From Fen-1258 sp964441505 (GTDB lineage: Bacteria; Bacteroidota; Ignavibacteria; Ignavibacteriales; Melioribacteraceae), in assembly GCA_964441505.1 (NCBI GenBank), contig CAYTUV010000001.1, positions 153,695 to 217,694 of the forward strand: 64,000 nucleotides of DNA, read 5' to 3'. The notes under the pieces are model-generated. The model was given only the letters and a program-made list of their open reading frames with translations. It ran no database searches and had not been told where the DNA came from. Each line of letters starts with the position of its first letter. The stretch's first letter is position 1. A program made the position numbers and the translations under genes. Of this stretch, positions 8,342-16,613 are shown piece after piece.

Positions 8342-9094
8342 ATGAAAGTTGGATTTGTAACAGACATTCATGAAGACATTGCAAATTTAGAGCATGCATT
8401 AAAGCTGCTTCATGATCAACATTGCGATGAGATAGTTTGCCTTGGGGATATTGTTGGATTTGCTATTCCATTCTATAAAAATATTTCATCTAGAGATGCT
8501 GACGCATGCGTAAAAGCGGTAATAAAAAATTGCTCTCATTCTGTTATAGGCAATCACGATTTATATGCAATTAAAAAAGTACCGGTTCACAAAGCTGGTT
8601 TTGAATATAAAGAAAACTGGTATTCACTTGATTATGAAATTCGCTCACGTTTATCTAGAAATAAAATATGGCTTTATGAAGACAGCGAAATTCCATGCAC
8701 ATTAAGTCAAGAATCAACTAATTTTCTCAACTCATTAAATGAATTCACAATTGTCAAAACGAAGGACTATTCGTTTTTTGTTTCTCATTTTTGTCATCCC
8801 GATTTCACCGGCTCTAGCATTCAATTTCCATCCGAAGGGTTTCATCTTAAGAATCATTTTTCATTTATGGAATCAAATAATTGCGTAATAAGTTTTTCGG
8901 GACACGGTCATCCGGAAGGATGTCTTATTGGCAATTATGAAAAAATTTATAGCCTTGATTTTGGAATTCATGATATCAAAGATGAAGTACAATGGATTGT
9001 TGCACCAAGTGTTGCAAAAACAAGCCGGAGAAACGGCGTTTTAATTTTTGATAGTGATAGAATGCAATTAGTAATAATTCCATTAAGCAGGTAA
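8342..9094 (+). CDS. Calcineurin-like metallophosphoesterase
   Basis: Predicted cytoplasmic phosphoesterase with the two-metal site of the family: D-x-H in VTDIHED (residues 7-9), GDIVG, GNHD, SHF and the final SGHGH. Length 250 residues, with no signal peptide. The arrangement resembles the YfcE/diadenosine tetraphosphatase-type group, but the substrate cannot be read from sequence. The gene is preceded by an approximately 310-base intergenic stretch holding two repeats. It is 34 bases upstream of the large sensor gene in the same direction, so the two may be co-transcribed; a shared function is only possible. Confidence 0.85.
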   Translation: MKVGFVTDIHEDIANLEHALKLLHDQHCDEIVCLGDIVGFAIPFYKNISSRDADACVKAVIKNCSHSVIGNHDLYAIKKVPVHKAGFEYKENWYSLDYEIRSRLSRNKIWLYEDSEIPCTLSQESTNFLNSLNEFTIVKTKDYSFFVSHFCHPDFTGSSIQFPSEGFHLKNHFSFMESNNCVISFSGHGHPEGCLIGNYEKIYSLDFGIHDIKDEVQWIVAPSVAKTSRRNGVLIFDSDRMQLVIIPLSR

Positions 9095-9128
9095 TGCGTA
9101 TTAGATATTTTCATATTCGGAGATGTAT

Positions 9129-12026
9129 ATGAAAAAGTTTTATATGTACCACAAAAGAAATTTTTTTATTAGAATTCTTTTCCCAACAGTTCTAACAATC
9201 ATTCTCTTTATTGCGGTCTTTTTTGCTCTTTTCATCCCTCAATTTGAAAATACAATTATGGATAGAAAGCGGGAAATGATTAAGGAACTAACTAACTCTG
9301 CATGTAGTATTCTTGATAAATGGCATCGAGCTGAAGAAGATGGAAGCGTTACTAAAATAAAAGCACAGGAAATGGCGATTAGTCAAATCCAAAGCTTGCG
9401 GTACGGGGAGGAATCTAAAGATTACTTCTGGATTACAGATTACGTTCCAACCATGATAATGCATCCTTACCGTTCCGAACTAAATAAAAAAGATTTATCG
9501 CATTTCGCTGATTCTCGCGGAAAAAAACTTTTTGTTGAAATGGCAGACACTGCTAAGAAAAGTGGTGATGGGTTTGTTGATTATATGTGGCAATGGAAAG
9601 ATGATTCCACTAAAATTGTTCCCAAGCTCTCATATGTAAAATCGTTTTCTCCCTGGCAATGGATTATCGGCACAGGTATATACATTGAAGACGTTCGACA
9701 TGAAATTGTTCGGCTGGAAAAAAAGATAATCAATGTTTCGATTGGCATTACTTTAGCCATTTCAGTTCTGTTATTTTTCACTGCGTATCAAAATCTAAGG
9801 ACAGAAAACTTACGCATACAGGCTGAAAATGATTTGCATGAATCCCGCGAAAAATACCGCGCTTTGGTTGAAGCCTCTACAGAAGGTTTAATAATGATTC
9901 TCGAAGAAGAGCAGATCTTCTATAACAAAACCCTCTACAACATCTTGGGATATACGGAAAATACACCGTCACTTGTCTTATCCGATCTTTTTGTTAAACC
10001 GCCAAAACTAAAATCAATTGATGTTACGACCCTAAAAATCACTCCTTTCAATAACAACGAACTGGATCAAACAGAGGCGGTTCTTAAAAAAAATGACGGC
10101 ACTTTTCTAAACGTGTTAATAAATGCTTCGCCAATTAAATTTTTAAATAGCAGCGGAATTGTACTTAGCGTAAAAGACCTAAGTGTAAATAAAAAAATTG
10201 AAACCGAGTTAGACCAGAGCAATGAAAAATATCTTGCACTTACAAATCAACTGGCTATCGGTGTTTTTAGTGCAGATGCAGTTAAAGAGTGCCGTTTTGT
10301 TGAATCAAATACAGCTTTATTAAGACTTCTGGAAATGAGCGATAAGGATATTTTGTTAGAAACTTCGCTGGCAGATTTTTTTGAGGATGTTAAAGAATTT
10401 GATTCATTTTATAATGATCTCCTTGACCATCAATCTGTTCAGAATAGATTTGTTACTCTGCGCAAGAGCGGCGGATCCCGGTCAGCCGTTTCAATATCTG
10501 CTGTAATGATTAAGGATGAATCCGGTAAACCAATTTATATTGATGGAATTATAAAAGATATATCCGAACAGGATAAAACAAATAAAGAGAGAAACAATTT
10601 AATCCATGAACTGCAAACCGCTTTTTTATTCCTTGATAATTCAATAAATAAATTTGTGAAGCCTATACCCAGTTGTGATCTTAAGACACCGGTTTGGAAT
10701 GCTCTAAAACTTCTGATCGAAGAGAAAAGCGACTGCCTCTTAATCGAAGGTGATTCTAATAATCCGATTGGATTTTTGTCCGAATCTGATATAAGAATGC
10801 GCATTCTGAAATCAGAAGAGAATTTTAGTAAAGAGGTTTATAATTTTATGAGTTCCCCGTTGATTACAATTTCGAGCAATTCGTCCATCTTCGATTCTTT
10901 AGTAAAATTACATGAGAACGGAGTTAGTCACTTACTCGTTAAAAGTTTGAACGGAAATATTGACGGTGTTCTTCTTGCAAAAGATTTGCAAAAAGGTTTT
11001 CATTCTTCATATTTGTTCTTCGTTAAAAGGATTGAAAGTGCTTCTACCATTTTTGAACTATCCTCATATCACTCCCAATTAATGTTGTTGATAAAAGGTT
11101 TGATTGAACATAAGAGTGACTTTGTTGATATAACAAAAATGATATCCGTTATTTCAGATTCAATTTTTAAGAGGGTAGTTCTCCTTGCAATAGAAAAACT
11201 TGGTACTCCGCCGGTAAAATTTTCATTTATTGTTTTAGGTAGCGCCGGACGCGGAGAGCAAACCTTGGCAACTGACCAAGATAACGCTATCATTTTTGAA
11301 GACGGAGAAAAGCAAAATGAATCGTTGGTGATGCAATATTTTTTGAAACTTGGTGAACTTGTGTCTGAAAATCTTAATCAAATTGGATATGATTTTTGCA
11401 AAGGCGAGATTATGGCAAGAAATCCTAAATGGTGCCAACCTCTTTCCGAATGGAAGAATTACTTTACAACCTGGGTTACAACCGCCAATCCACAGGATTT
11501 GCTGGATATAAAAATCTTTTTTGATTTTAGATCTATTTACGGTGATGAGTCATTAGTTAATGACCTACACAACTATGTTACTCACTTGACTGCTGGATAT
11601 AATGCCTTTTTCGTTTATCTTTCCGAAAGCATTGCACAATTTCAAATGCCGGAGAGTGCGTTAAAATTGAAATCAGCCTTCGATATTAAAATGGTTGTCC
11701 TTCCAATTGTCGACTTAATCCGTTTGTACGCTTTAAAGAAAAAATGCACAGCGACAAATACAATTGAACGATTGGAATTTATTTATGGAATGGGAGTTTT
11801 TTCAAAGCAAGCATATAAAAACATATTGCAAGTTTATAGCTTCTTAATGGATAAACGGTTTGAGCATCAGTTGAATTTGTTAACTGGAAATCATAAAAGT
11901 GATAATCAAATAAATCCCCAAGAATTTTCGGATGTGGATATTGTTCTATTCAAAAAATCCTTGACGGTTATTGAAGAAATGCAAAACAAGCTGAAATTTG
12001 ATTTTACGGGAACGATTTCTATATAG
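9129..12026 (+). CDS. Membrane sensor: Cache-PAS-PAS-CBS-DUF294 nucleotidyltransferase
   Basis: Multidomain signalling protein of about 965 residues. It has an N-terminal membrane segment (about 10-35), a periplasmic single Cache domain (about 40-195, with DYFWITDY and WQWIIGTGIYI), and a second membrane segment (about 198-220). PAS domains follow near 235-350 and 362-475, a CBS pair near 515-630, and then a DUF294 nucleotidyltransferase-like domain with GSAGRGEQTLATDQDNA (about 703-720) and the DUF294 C-terminal domain. No histidine kinase, GGDEF or methyl-acceptor output is present. The GGAG at 9119-9122 is six bases from ATG 9129 but abuts ATG 9123, deciding the start. DUF294/CBS proteins are often linked to acetate/solute symporters, and one follows here, so it probably senses a small ligand and controls that transporter; this is inference. 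Confidence 0.85.
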   Translation: MKKFYMYHKRNFFIRILFPTVLTIILFIAVFFALFIPQFENTIMDRKREMIKELTNSACSILDKWHRAEEDGSVTKIKAQEMAISQIQSLRYGEESKDYFWITDYVPTMIMHPYRSELNKKDLSHFADSRGKKLFVEMADTAKKSGDGFVDYMWQWKDDSTKIVPKLSYVKSFSPWQWIIGTGIYIEDVRHEIVRLEKKIINVSIGITLAISVLLFFTAYQNLRTENLRIQAENDLHESREKYRALVEASTEGLIMILEEEQIFYNKTLYNILGYTENTPSLVLSDLFVKPPKLKSIDVTTLKITPFNNNELDQTEAVLKKNDGTFLNVLINASPIKFLNSSGIVLSVKDLSVNKKIETELDQSNEKYLALTNQLAIGVFSADAVKECRFVESNTALLRLLEMSDKDILLETSLADFFEDVKEFDSFYNDLLDHQSVQNRFVTLRKSGGSRSAVSISAVMIKDESGKPIYIDGIIKDISEQDKTNKERNNLIHELQTAFLFLDNSINKFVKPIPSCDLKTPVWNALKLLIEEKSDCLLIEGDSNNPIGFLSESDIRMRILKSEENFSKEVYNFMSSPLITISSNSSIFDSLVKLHENGVSHLLVKSLNGNIDGVLLAKDLQKGFHSSYLFFVKRIESASTIFELSSYHSQLMLLIKGLIEHKSDFVDITKMISVISDSIFKRVVLLAIEKLGTPPVKFSFIVLGSAGRGEQTLATDQDNAIIFEDGEKQNESLVMQYFLKLGELVSENLNQIGYDFCKGEIMARNPKWCQPLSEWKNYFTTWVTTANPQDLLDIKIFFDFRSIYGDESLVNDLHNYVTHLTAGYNAFFVYLSESIAQFQMPESALKLKSAFDIKMVVLPIVDLIRLYALKKKCTATNTIERLEFIYGMGVFSKQAYKNILQVYSFLMDKRFEHQLNLLTGNHKSDNQINPQEFSDVDIVLFKKSLTVIEEMQNKLKFDFTGTISI

Positions 12027-12124
12027 CACAACAGCAAAACTGTTTTCGTCTTTCATCGCCGATAGCATACAGCAAAACAATTTTCTTTTTTATTGAATCT
12101 AAAAGCCATAATTTCATTTTCAAA

Positions 12125-12148
12125 TATAAAGACCTTCGTGTCTTTATA
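12125..12148. repeat. Hairpin between the sensor and the symporter genes
   Basis: Stem TATAAAGAC / GTCTTTATA (9 bp) with loop CTTCGT, without a T-run, in the 174-base gap between the sensor gene and the DUF485 gene. The CTTCGTGTCTTT and CTCGGTG units recall the palindromic repeats around gatE. It may attenuate read-through from the sensor gene or be a repeat remnant. Confidence 0.45.
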
Positions 12149-12200
12149 GCTCTCGGTGTTTAATATGCGTGTTTTAATAAGTAAACCATAGGAGAACTAG

Positions 12201-12515
12201 ATGGGAATTAATGAAGCAAGGGTTCAGGAAATAGTGAATTCGAAGAGTTTTAAGGAACTGGTTCGTAAACGTTTAAATTTTTCTTTAACTCTCACTATTA
12301 TTATGCTGGTAGTTTATTTTGGATTCATTTTAGTTGTCGCTTTCTACAAAGAACTTCTCGCAATCAAAATTGGGGAACACATTACACTCGGATTGCCAAT
12401 CGGTATTGGCGTCATTTTGTTTGCCTGGATATTAACAGGTATTTATATACGATGGGCAAATAAAACATATGATAAAAGTGTAAGAGAACTCAGAAATCAA
12501 GTTTTACAGAAATAA
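12201..12515 (+). CDS. DUF485 family membrane protein (symporter partner)
   Basis: Small inner-membrane protein of the DUF485 (YjcH-like) family, 104 residues, with two membrane segments (about 30-52 and 64-88) and charged ends. YjcH-type genes are classically found directly upstream of the acetate permease actP, as here, where 44 bases separate them. The role is thought to be support of the symporter but is not settled. A clear AGGAG ribosome site (12191-12195) precedes the ATG. Confidence 0.88.
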   Translation: MGINEARVQEIVNSKSFKELVRKRLNFSLTLTIIMLVVYFGFILVVAFYKELLAIKIGEHITLGLPIGIGVILFAWILTGIYIRWANKTYDKSVRELRNQVLQK

Positions 12516-12559
12516 TAAGAACTATTTCTCTATTACTATTTTTAAAAGGAGATTTTGCT

Positions 12560-14107
12560 TTGGAAAATTTTCAATCAACTCTAGGACAGGTTAATATTGC
12601 ATCAATCATAATATTTTTCGTCTTTATTACAATTACACTTTATATCACCTACTGGGCAGCTAAGAAAACAAAAACAACGTCGGAATTTTATGCCGCAGAT
12701 AGAAGTATTTCCGGTTTTCAAAATGGTTTAGCTCTCGCCGGCGATTACATGAGTGCGGCTTCATTTCTTGGTATTGCGGGTATGGTTTCTTTAAAAGGTT
12801 ATGATGGGCTTATCTACTCTATCGGCTTTTTAGTAGGCTGGCCTTTAGTGATGTTTTTAATTGCCGAGCCACTAAGAAATTTAGGAAAGTTTACTTTTGC
12901 GGATGTTGTTGCATTTCGACTAAAGCAAAAACCGGTTAGAATTGCTTCTTCGTTTGGTTCTCTTATGACTATCGTATTTTATTTAATTGCTCAGATGGTA
13001 GGTGCCGGTTCTTTAATCACAACTCTATTTGGTTTACCATATGAATCTGCCATATTAATTGTCGGTGTTGTTATGATTTCATATGTACTGTTTGGGGGAA
13101 TGCTTGCAACTACTTGGGTGCAAATTATAAAAGCATGCTTACTTCTCGGCGGCGCAACTTTACTTGTGATAATGACGTTATCTTACTTCGACATGAATCC
13201 AATTAAATTAATTGAACAAGCTGCCGCAAAATATACGGATAAAGTTTTATCACCCGGGGGATTTGTTAAAAATCCCTGGGACGCAATTTCTTTAGGCCTT
13301 GCACTTATTCTCGGCACAGCCGGTTTACCACATATTCTTATGCGTTTCTTTACGGTGCCGGATGCGAAGCAAGCCAGAAAATCTGTATTCATTGCAACTG
13401 GATTTATAGGTTACTTTTATATTTTAACATTTGTTATTGGCTTTGGCGCAATGGCATTAGTCGGCCAAGATGTTATAACCGGCTTTGATAAAGGCGGTAA
13501 CATGGCGGCACTACTTCTGGCTGAATCTGTTGGAGGAAAATTCTTTCTCGGCTTTATTGCTGCTGTTGCTTTTGCCACTATATTGGCGGTTGTTGCCGGT
13601 TTAACACTATCCGGTGCTTCAACTTTATCGCACGACCTTTATGTAAATGTAATAAAGAAGGGGAAAGCAGATGAAGCCGGAGAGGTGAAAGTTGCAAGAA
13701 TCTCTACTTTGTTAATTGGTGTTCTCGCAATGGTTCTGGGATTGGTATTCAAAGGGCAGAATGTTGCGTTTATGGTTGGATTAGCATTTGCGATTGCTGC
13801 CAGCGCTAATTTTCCTTCCCTGCTTATGTCGATAGTTTGGAAAAAATTTACGACTAAAGGAGCCGTTGCAAGCGTAATTACTGGTGCAAGTTTAGCAATT
13901 ATTTTAATCGTTCTAAGTCCCACAGTTTGGGTAGATGTATTTCAAAATGAATCTGCAATATTTCCACTTAAAAATCCCGCCCTTATTTCTATGACGGCTT
14001 CGTTTATTGTGGGAATATTAGTTTCGCTGGCATCACCTGAACAAGAGGCGCAAAATAAATTTGAGGATGAAAAACTTAGAACATATCTGGGCATTGGTGC
14101 GGAGTAG
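12560..14107 (+). CDS. actP: Sodium:solute symporter, acetate permease-like (ActP)
   Basis: Member of the SSS family, about 515 residues with some 13 membrane helices. It carries the actP-type features SEFYAADRSISGFQNGLALAGDYMSAASFLGI in the N-terminal region (quoted in parts: FYAADR, GDYMSAASFLG), FADVVAFRL, and GLTLSGASTLSHDLY. The start is TTG at 12560 behind a strong AAGGAG (12545-12550); no suitable ATG lies nearby. The DUF485 partner directly upstream supports a monocarboxylate (acetate, possibly pyruvate or propionate) substrate, taken up with sodium or protons. The DUF294 sensor upstream and the porin downstream suggest a complete sensing and uptake module. Confidence 0.88.
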   Translation: MENFQSTLGQVNIASIIIFFVFITITLYITYWAAKKTKTTSEFYAADRSISGFQNGLALAGDYMSAASFLGIAGMVSLKGYDGLIYSIGFLVGWPLVMFLIAEPLRNLGKFTFADVVAFRLKQKPVRIASSFGSLMTIVFYLIAQMVGAGSLITTLFGLPYESAILIVGVVMISYVLFGGMLATTWVQIIKACLLLGGATLLVIMTLSYFDMNPIKLIEQAAAKYTDKVLSPGGFVKNPWDAISLGLALILGTAGLPHILMRFFTVPDAKQARKSVFIATGFIGYFYILTFVIGFGAMALVGQDVITGFDKGGNMAALLLAESVGGKFFLGFIAAVAFATILAVVAGLTLSGASTLSHDLYVNVIKKGKADEAGEVKVARISTLLIGVLAMVLGLVFKGQNVAFMVGLAFAIAASANFPSLLMSIVWKKFTTKGAVASVITGASLAIILIVLSPTVWVDVFQNESAIFPLKNPALISMTASFIVGILVSLASPEQEAQNKFEDEKLRTYLGIGAE

Positions 14108-14146
14108 TTCTTTCTAAGCTATTACAATAACACATAGAGGTTGTTA

Positions 14147-15373
14147 ATGAAAAAATTGTTTTTCCTTTTTAGTTTATTCTTGATTTTAACTTTACCTATT
14201 GTTGCTCAACAAGAAAAACCAAGTTTTGGAATTTCTTTTTCCGGATTTGTTAAGACAGATATAATGTATGATACACGCCAAACTACTGCCCTACGTGAAG
14301 GTCATTTTCTCTTATATCCCGCACCGGAATTGATGGATAAAAACAATGAAGATATAAACTCAAAATCCAACCTTAATATTCTCTCCATTCAAACACGTTT
14401 AACAGGAAAGATTACCGCACCCGATGCTTTCGGTGCTAAAACATCCGGACAAATCGAAGGAGAATTTTTTGGAACAACTGACGGTGATATTAACGGATTC
14501 AGACTTCGTCATGCATTTCTAAAATTAGATTGGGAAAATACTTCTTTACTTGTAGGACAAACATGGCACCCTATGTTTGTTGCCGAAATGTTTCCCGGTG
14601 TTGTTTCTTTTAATACAGGCGCACCATTTCAACCATTTTCCAGAAACCCGCAGATACGCTTTTCGTATGCAGCCAATGAATTCAAATTTATTCTTGCGGC
14701 AATGGCCCAAAGAGATTTTCAAAGTAATGGTCCAGGAGGGTTCAGCTCTACTTATTTACGAAACTCGGTTATTCCTAATCTTCATGCACAAGTTCAATAC
14801 TTAAGCAATGGTAATTTAGCTGGCGTAGGAATTGATTTTAAAAAATTAACCCCCCGCTTAGTTACCACAAAAAATATACAAACAGATGAATCTCTTTCCG
14901 GATTTTCAGCATTAGGATTTGTTAAACTTAATCTCGATCCAGTCACTGTGAAAGCACAAGGTATTTACGGACAGAACATTCCCGATTTAATGCAGATTGG
15001 CGGTTACGCAGTAAAATCAACTGATGCTGCAACAGGAGTTGAAACTTATATTACATTATCAAACTTTACGTTTTGGGGAGAAATCTCGACCGGCAAACAA
15101 ACAGAATACGCATTATTTTTTGGTTATTCGAAGGCATTAGGTGCTTCCAATAATATCACCGGCGCTTATTACGGAAGAGCGACCGATATTGAAAATGTTT
15201 TAAGAATATCACCGCGCATTCAATTCAACTCTGAGAAAACTAGAATTTCTACAGAAGTTGAATTTACTTCTGCCGGTTACGGTACACCTAATGGCATAAA
15301 TAAAGGTAAGATCGAAAATGTACAAACAGTTTCTAATCTACGGTTGCTTCTTGCATTCTATTATTTTTTCTAG
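14147..15373 (+). CDS. Porin-like outer-membrane protein
   Basis: Exported beta-barrel protein of about 408 residues with a signal peptide ending at VAQQ. Alternating hydrophobic strands and a C-terminal aromatic (YYFF) fit an outer-membrane barrel. FVKTDIMYDTRQ, HAFLKLDW and LLVGQTWHPMF resemble the DcaP-like/phosphate-selective porin style. The AGAGG at 14136-14140 is six bases from ATG 14147, better than the TTG at 14141. It lies 39 bases after the symporter gene and ends in a clear terminator, so it probably admits the symporter's substrate across the outer membrane; the substrate itself is inferred. Confidence 0.75.
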   Translation: MKKLFFLFSLFLILTLPIVAQQEKPSFGISFSGFVKTDIMYDTRQTTALREGHFLLYPAPELMDKNNEDINSKSNLNILSIQTRLTGKITAPDAFGAKTSGQIEGEFFGTTDGDINGFRLRHAFLKLDWENTSLLVGQTWHPMFVAEMFPGVVSFNTGAPFQPFSRNPQIRFSYAANEFKFILAAMAQRDFQSNGPGGFSSTYLRNSVIPNLHAQVQYLSNGNLAGVGIDFKKLTPRLVTTKNIQTDESLSGFSALGFVKLNLDPVTVKAQGIYGQNIPDLMQIGGYAVKSTDAATGVETYITLSNFTFWGEISTGKQTEYALFFGYSKALGASNNITGAYYGRATDIENVLRISPRIQFNSEKTRISTEVEFTSAGYGTPNGINKGKIENVQTVSNLRLLLAFYYFF

Positions 15374-15386
15374 TTACTTCTTACAC

Positions 15387-15415
15387 GGTTGGTCGTTTAC
15401 ATGACCAACCTTTTC
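15387..15415 (+). terminator. Terminator after the porin gene
   Basis: Perfect 8-bp stem GGTTGGTC (15387-15394) / GACCAACC (15403-15410) followed by TTTTCTT. It closes the sensor-symporter-porin transcription unit. Confidence 0.85.
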
Positions 15416-15434
15416 TTAATTAGCAATTCCTAAA

Positions 15435-15515
15435 AATATCACTGTTCAATTTTCGGTGGACTCAACTCAAGAATGATTGTATAATTACTCATCGAAATTA
15501 TGATAGGATAATTTT
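15435..15515 (+). promoter_or_regulatory. Duplicated promoter-bearing leader, copy 2 (ada promoter)
   Basis: Second copy of the element at 8151-8228. It holds TGGACT (15457-15462), a 17-base spacer and TATAAT (15480-15485), which would start transcription about 24 bases before the ada ATG at 15516. A weaker inverted repeat follows the -10 box, and a GATAGGA ribosome site (15502-15508) precedes the start. As Ada proteins activate their own promoters, the conserved bases upstream of -35 (TTTTCGG) may be an Ada-binding site; that is inference. Confidence 0.7.
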
Positions 15516-16586
15516 ATGAATACAACTCCAAACCAAAATACTCTTCCGCCATTATTAGAAATGGAACAAGCATACAAAAAAAGTGATGGCTCTTACGACG
15601 GAATTTTTTATCTGGGTGTTCGCAGTACAGGAGTATTCTGTCGCCCCTCTTGTTCGGCAAGAAAACCGTTACCTAAAAATGTTGAATATTTTCCATCCGC
15701 ACGTGAGGCAGTATTCGCCGGCTTTCGTCCATGTAAACGATGCCGACCACTTGAAGTGCACGGAACACCGCCGGAATGGGTTTTAAAGTTACTTAAGATA
15801 ATTGAAGCAGATCCCACAGCTCGTTACAATGATCAATTTCTTCGTTCCATTGAAATTGATCCGGCACGAGCAAGAAGATATTTTCTGAAAAATTATGGAA
15901 TGACATTTCAAGCATATTGCCGCGGAAGACGATTAGGAATTTCTTTCGAACAGATTCGTCAAGGAAAAGATCTTGATGATGTTGCACTTGGATACGGTTA
16001 TCAATCACACAGCGGATTCCGTGACGCGTTTGTAAAAACTTTCGGTAAACCTCCCGGAAAAAGTAAAACTACCGATTGCATCTTGACTGCATGGATTGAA
16101 AGTCCGATGGGACCATTAGTAACTGCGGCAACCGATGAGGGAATTTGTCTGTTAGAATTTTCCGACCGAAGAATGCTTGATGCACAGTTTACTACATTGA
16201 GAAAAATTTTTAAGTCTCCGATCGTTCCCGGAGAAAATAAACACATCAATCTTCTCCGTAAAGAATTGAAAAAATATTTTGAAGGGAATTTAAAACAATT
16301 TACAGTACCGCTTATTTTTCCCGGCAGTGCATTCCAGCAAAAAGTATGGAATGAACTATTAAAAATTCCGTGCGGAAAAACTGTTTCTTACGAAGACATT
16401 GCAATAAAGGTCGGGACTCCAAAAGCTCAACGGGCAGTCGGGCACGCAAACGGATTGAATAGAATCGCAATTGTTATTCCTTGTCACCGCGTAGTTAATA
16501 AGAATGGAAATCTCGGCGGCTACGGCGGCGGACTCTGGCGCAAGCAAAAACTTTTACAGCTCGAACAAGCAAGTAACTTTTTATAA
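15516..16586 (+). CDS. ada: Ada: methyl-DNA repair protein and transcriptional regulator
   Basis: Bifunctional alkylation-response protein of 356 residues. The N-terminal Ada zinc domain has four cysteines (C42, C46, C73, C76); the first is the methylphosphotriester acceptor that switches on DNA binding. An AraC-type helix-turn-helix spans about 85-180 (LDDVALGYGYQSHSGFRDAF). The C-terminal O6-methylguanine methyltransferase has the acceptor cysteine C323 in IPCHRVV. It repairs O6-methylguanine directly and activates its own promoter when methylated. It sits right behind the duplicated leader, with the PLP decarboxylase gene 27 bases downstream. Confidence 0.95.
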   Translation: MNTTPNQNTLPPLLEMEQAYKKSDGSYDGIFYLGVRSTGVFCRPSCSARKPLPKNVEYFPSAREAVFAGFRPCKRCRPLEVHGTPPEWVLKLLKIIEADPTARYNDQFLRSIEIDPARARRYFLKNYGMTFQAYCRGRRLGISFEQIRQGKDLDDVALGYGYQSHSGFRDAFVKTFGKPPGKSKTTDCILTAWIESPMGPLVTAATDEGICLLEFSDRRMLDAQFTTLRKIFKSPIVPGENKHINLLRKELKKYFEGNLKQFTVPLIFPGSAFQQKVWNELLKIPCGKTVSYEDIAIKVGTPKAQRAVGHANGLNRIAIVIPCHRVVNKNGNLGGYGGGLWRKQKLLQLEQASNFL

Positions 16587-16613
16587 TCCAGTTTGACTTC
16601 CACTTAGGAAAAA

